This document shows, one piece after another, positions 63,875 through 64,000 of a stretch of DNA of 64,000 nt. The stretch lies in NCBI GenBank assembly GCA_027569505.1, contig JAPDFF010000074.1, positions 52,855 through 116,854 of the forward strand, in the 5' to 3' direction. The position numbers and the translations under genes are program-made. Source of the DNA: Chloridium humicola (Eukaryota > Ascomycota > Sordariomycetes > Chaetosphaeriales > Chaetosphaeriaceae). Position 1 is the first letter of the stretch, and each line of letters starts with the position of its first letter. The notes beneath the pieces were generated by a model. It had not been told where the DNA came from, did not search any database, and saw nothing but the letters and a program-made list of their open reading frames with translations.

Positions 63875-64000
63875 TGTAACGGGCTGGGCTGAGCCCCGTT
63901 GACAGCCTCGGAGACTCTCGGCCAGCAACCATTCTCGATCATGACCCAGCACACTGGTCTATCAGCGCCATAGTCCCACTGGTGTCAAGGCAGGTATAGC
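63875..64000 (-). repeat. TGTAACGG repeat, copy cut by the window edge
   Basis: TGTAACGGGCTGGGCTGAGCCC, then the same CGTTGACAGCCTCGGAGACTC sequence as at 60905. It starts five bases upstream of the NLR P-loop sequence, so the insertion separates the NACHT core from its N-terminal domain. Confidence 0.75.

Noticed and set aside
1..64000. CRISPR arrays, bacterial operons, rRNA
   Set aside because: No regularly spaced repeats or rRNA-like sequence; gene structure is clearly fungal.

Overview
The window is nuclear DNA from a filamentous ascomycete, most likely a Sordariomycete of the Sordariales (Chaetomiaceae/Podosporaceae type). Genes are dense, on both strands, and carry 40-100 nt GT-AG introns with CTRAC-like branch sites and CT-rich leaders. 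Several gene types are fungal-specific: ATP25, Git3-class receptor, Arb1, NACHT-WD NLR. Stop codons that look like C-to-T or G-to-A changes suggest repeat-induced point mutation (RIP). All calls come from reading the sequence; no database was searched.

Region 1 (about 3-43 kb) is a conserved housekeeping block. In order it holds: a two-finger C2H2 factor; GINS subunit PSF2; an acidic disordered protein; a multipass membrane protein; an LSH/DDM1/MUS-30-type remodeller; an Arc1-like tRNA-binding protein; mitochondrial RNA polymerase (RPO41/CYT-5) head-to-head with ATP25; exopolyphosphatase PPX1; a class I glutamine amidotransferase; a Git3-type GPCR; a small hypothetical gene; CLP1; inositol polyphosphate multikinase; the Argonaute chaperone subunit Arb1; a PMP3/UPF0057 protein; the DEAH helicase PRP22; and an acyl-protein-thioesterase-like hydrolase. 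Nearly all are intact once introns are placed. The exception is ATP25, which has an in-frame TAG at codon 512 with about 156 homologous-looking codons behind it.

Region 2 (about 43-51 kb) is gene-poor. It holds two diverging copies of an RNase H-like gene. Both are damaged, and both are followed on the same strand by a tRNA-like B-box/T-arm sequence. Region 3 (51-58 kb) has an intact seven-exon glutamine synthetase with a GATA-rich upstream region, a simple-repeat/G-rich tract, a broken aminoglycoside-phosphotransferase-like gene and a disordered 547-aa protein.

Region 4 (about 58-64 kb) is an accessory island. Several copies of a repeat with TGTAACGG/CCGTTACA ends, two of them inverted, surround and interrupt a NACHT-WD40 NLR pseudogene. 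Its stops look like RIP products and its WD array has collapsed to two 17-codon units.

Two gene pairs have a shared theme: RPO41/ATP25 (mitochondrial gene expression, common 709-bp intergenic) and the silencing-related LSH-type remodeller and Arb1, which lie in the same block as RIP-damaged repeats. A further pattern is a sharp switch from C-rich to G-rich on the coding strand within at least nine genes.
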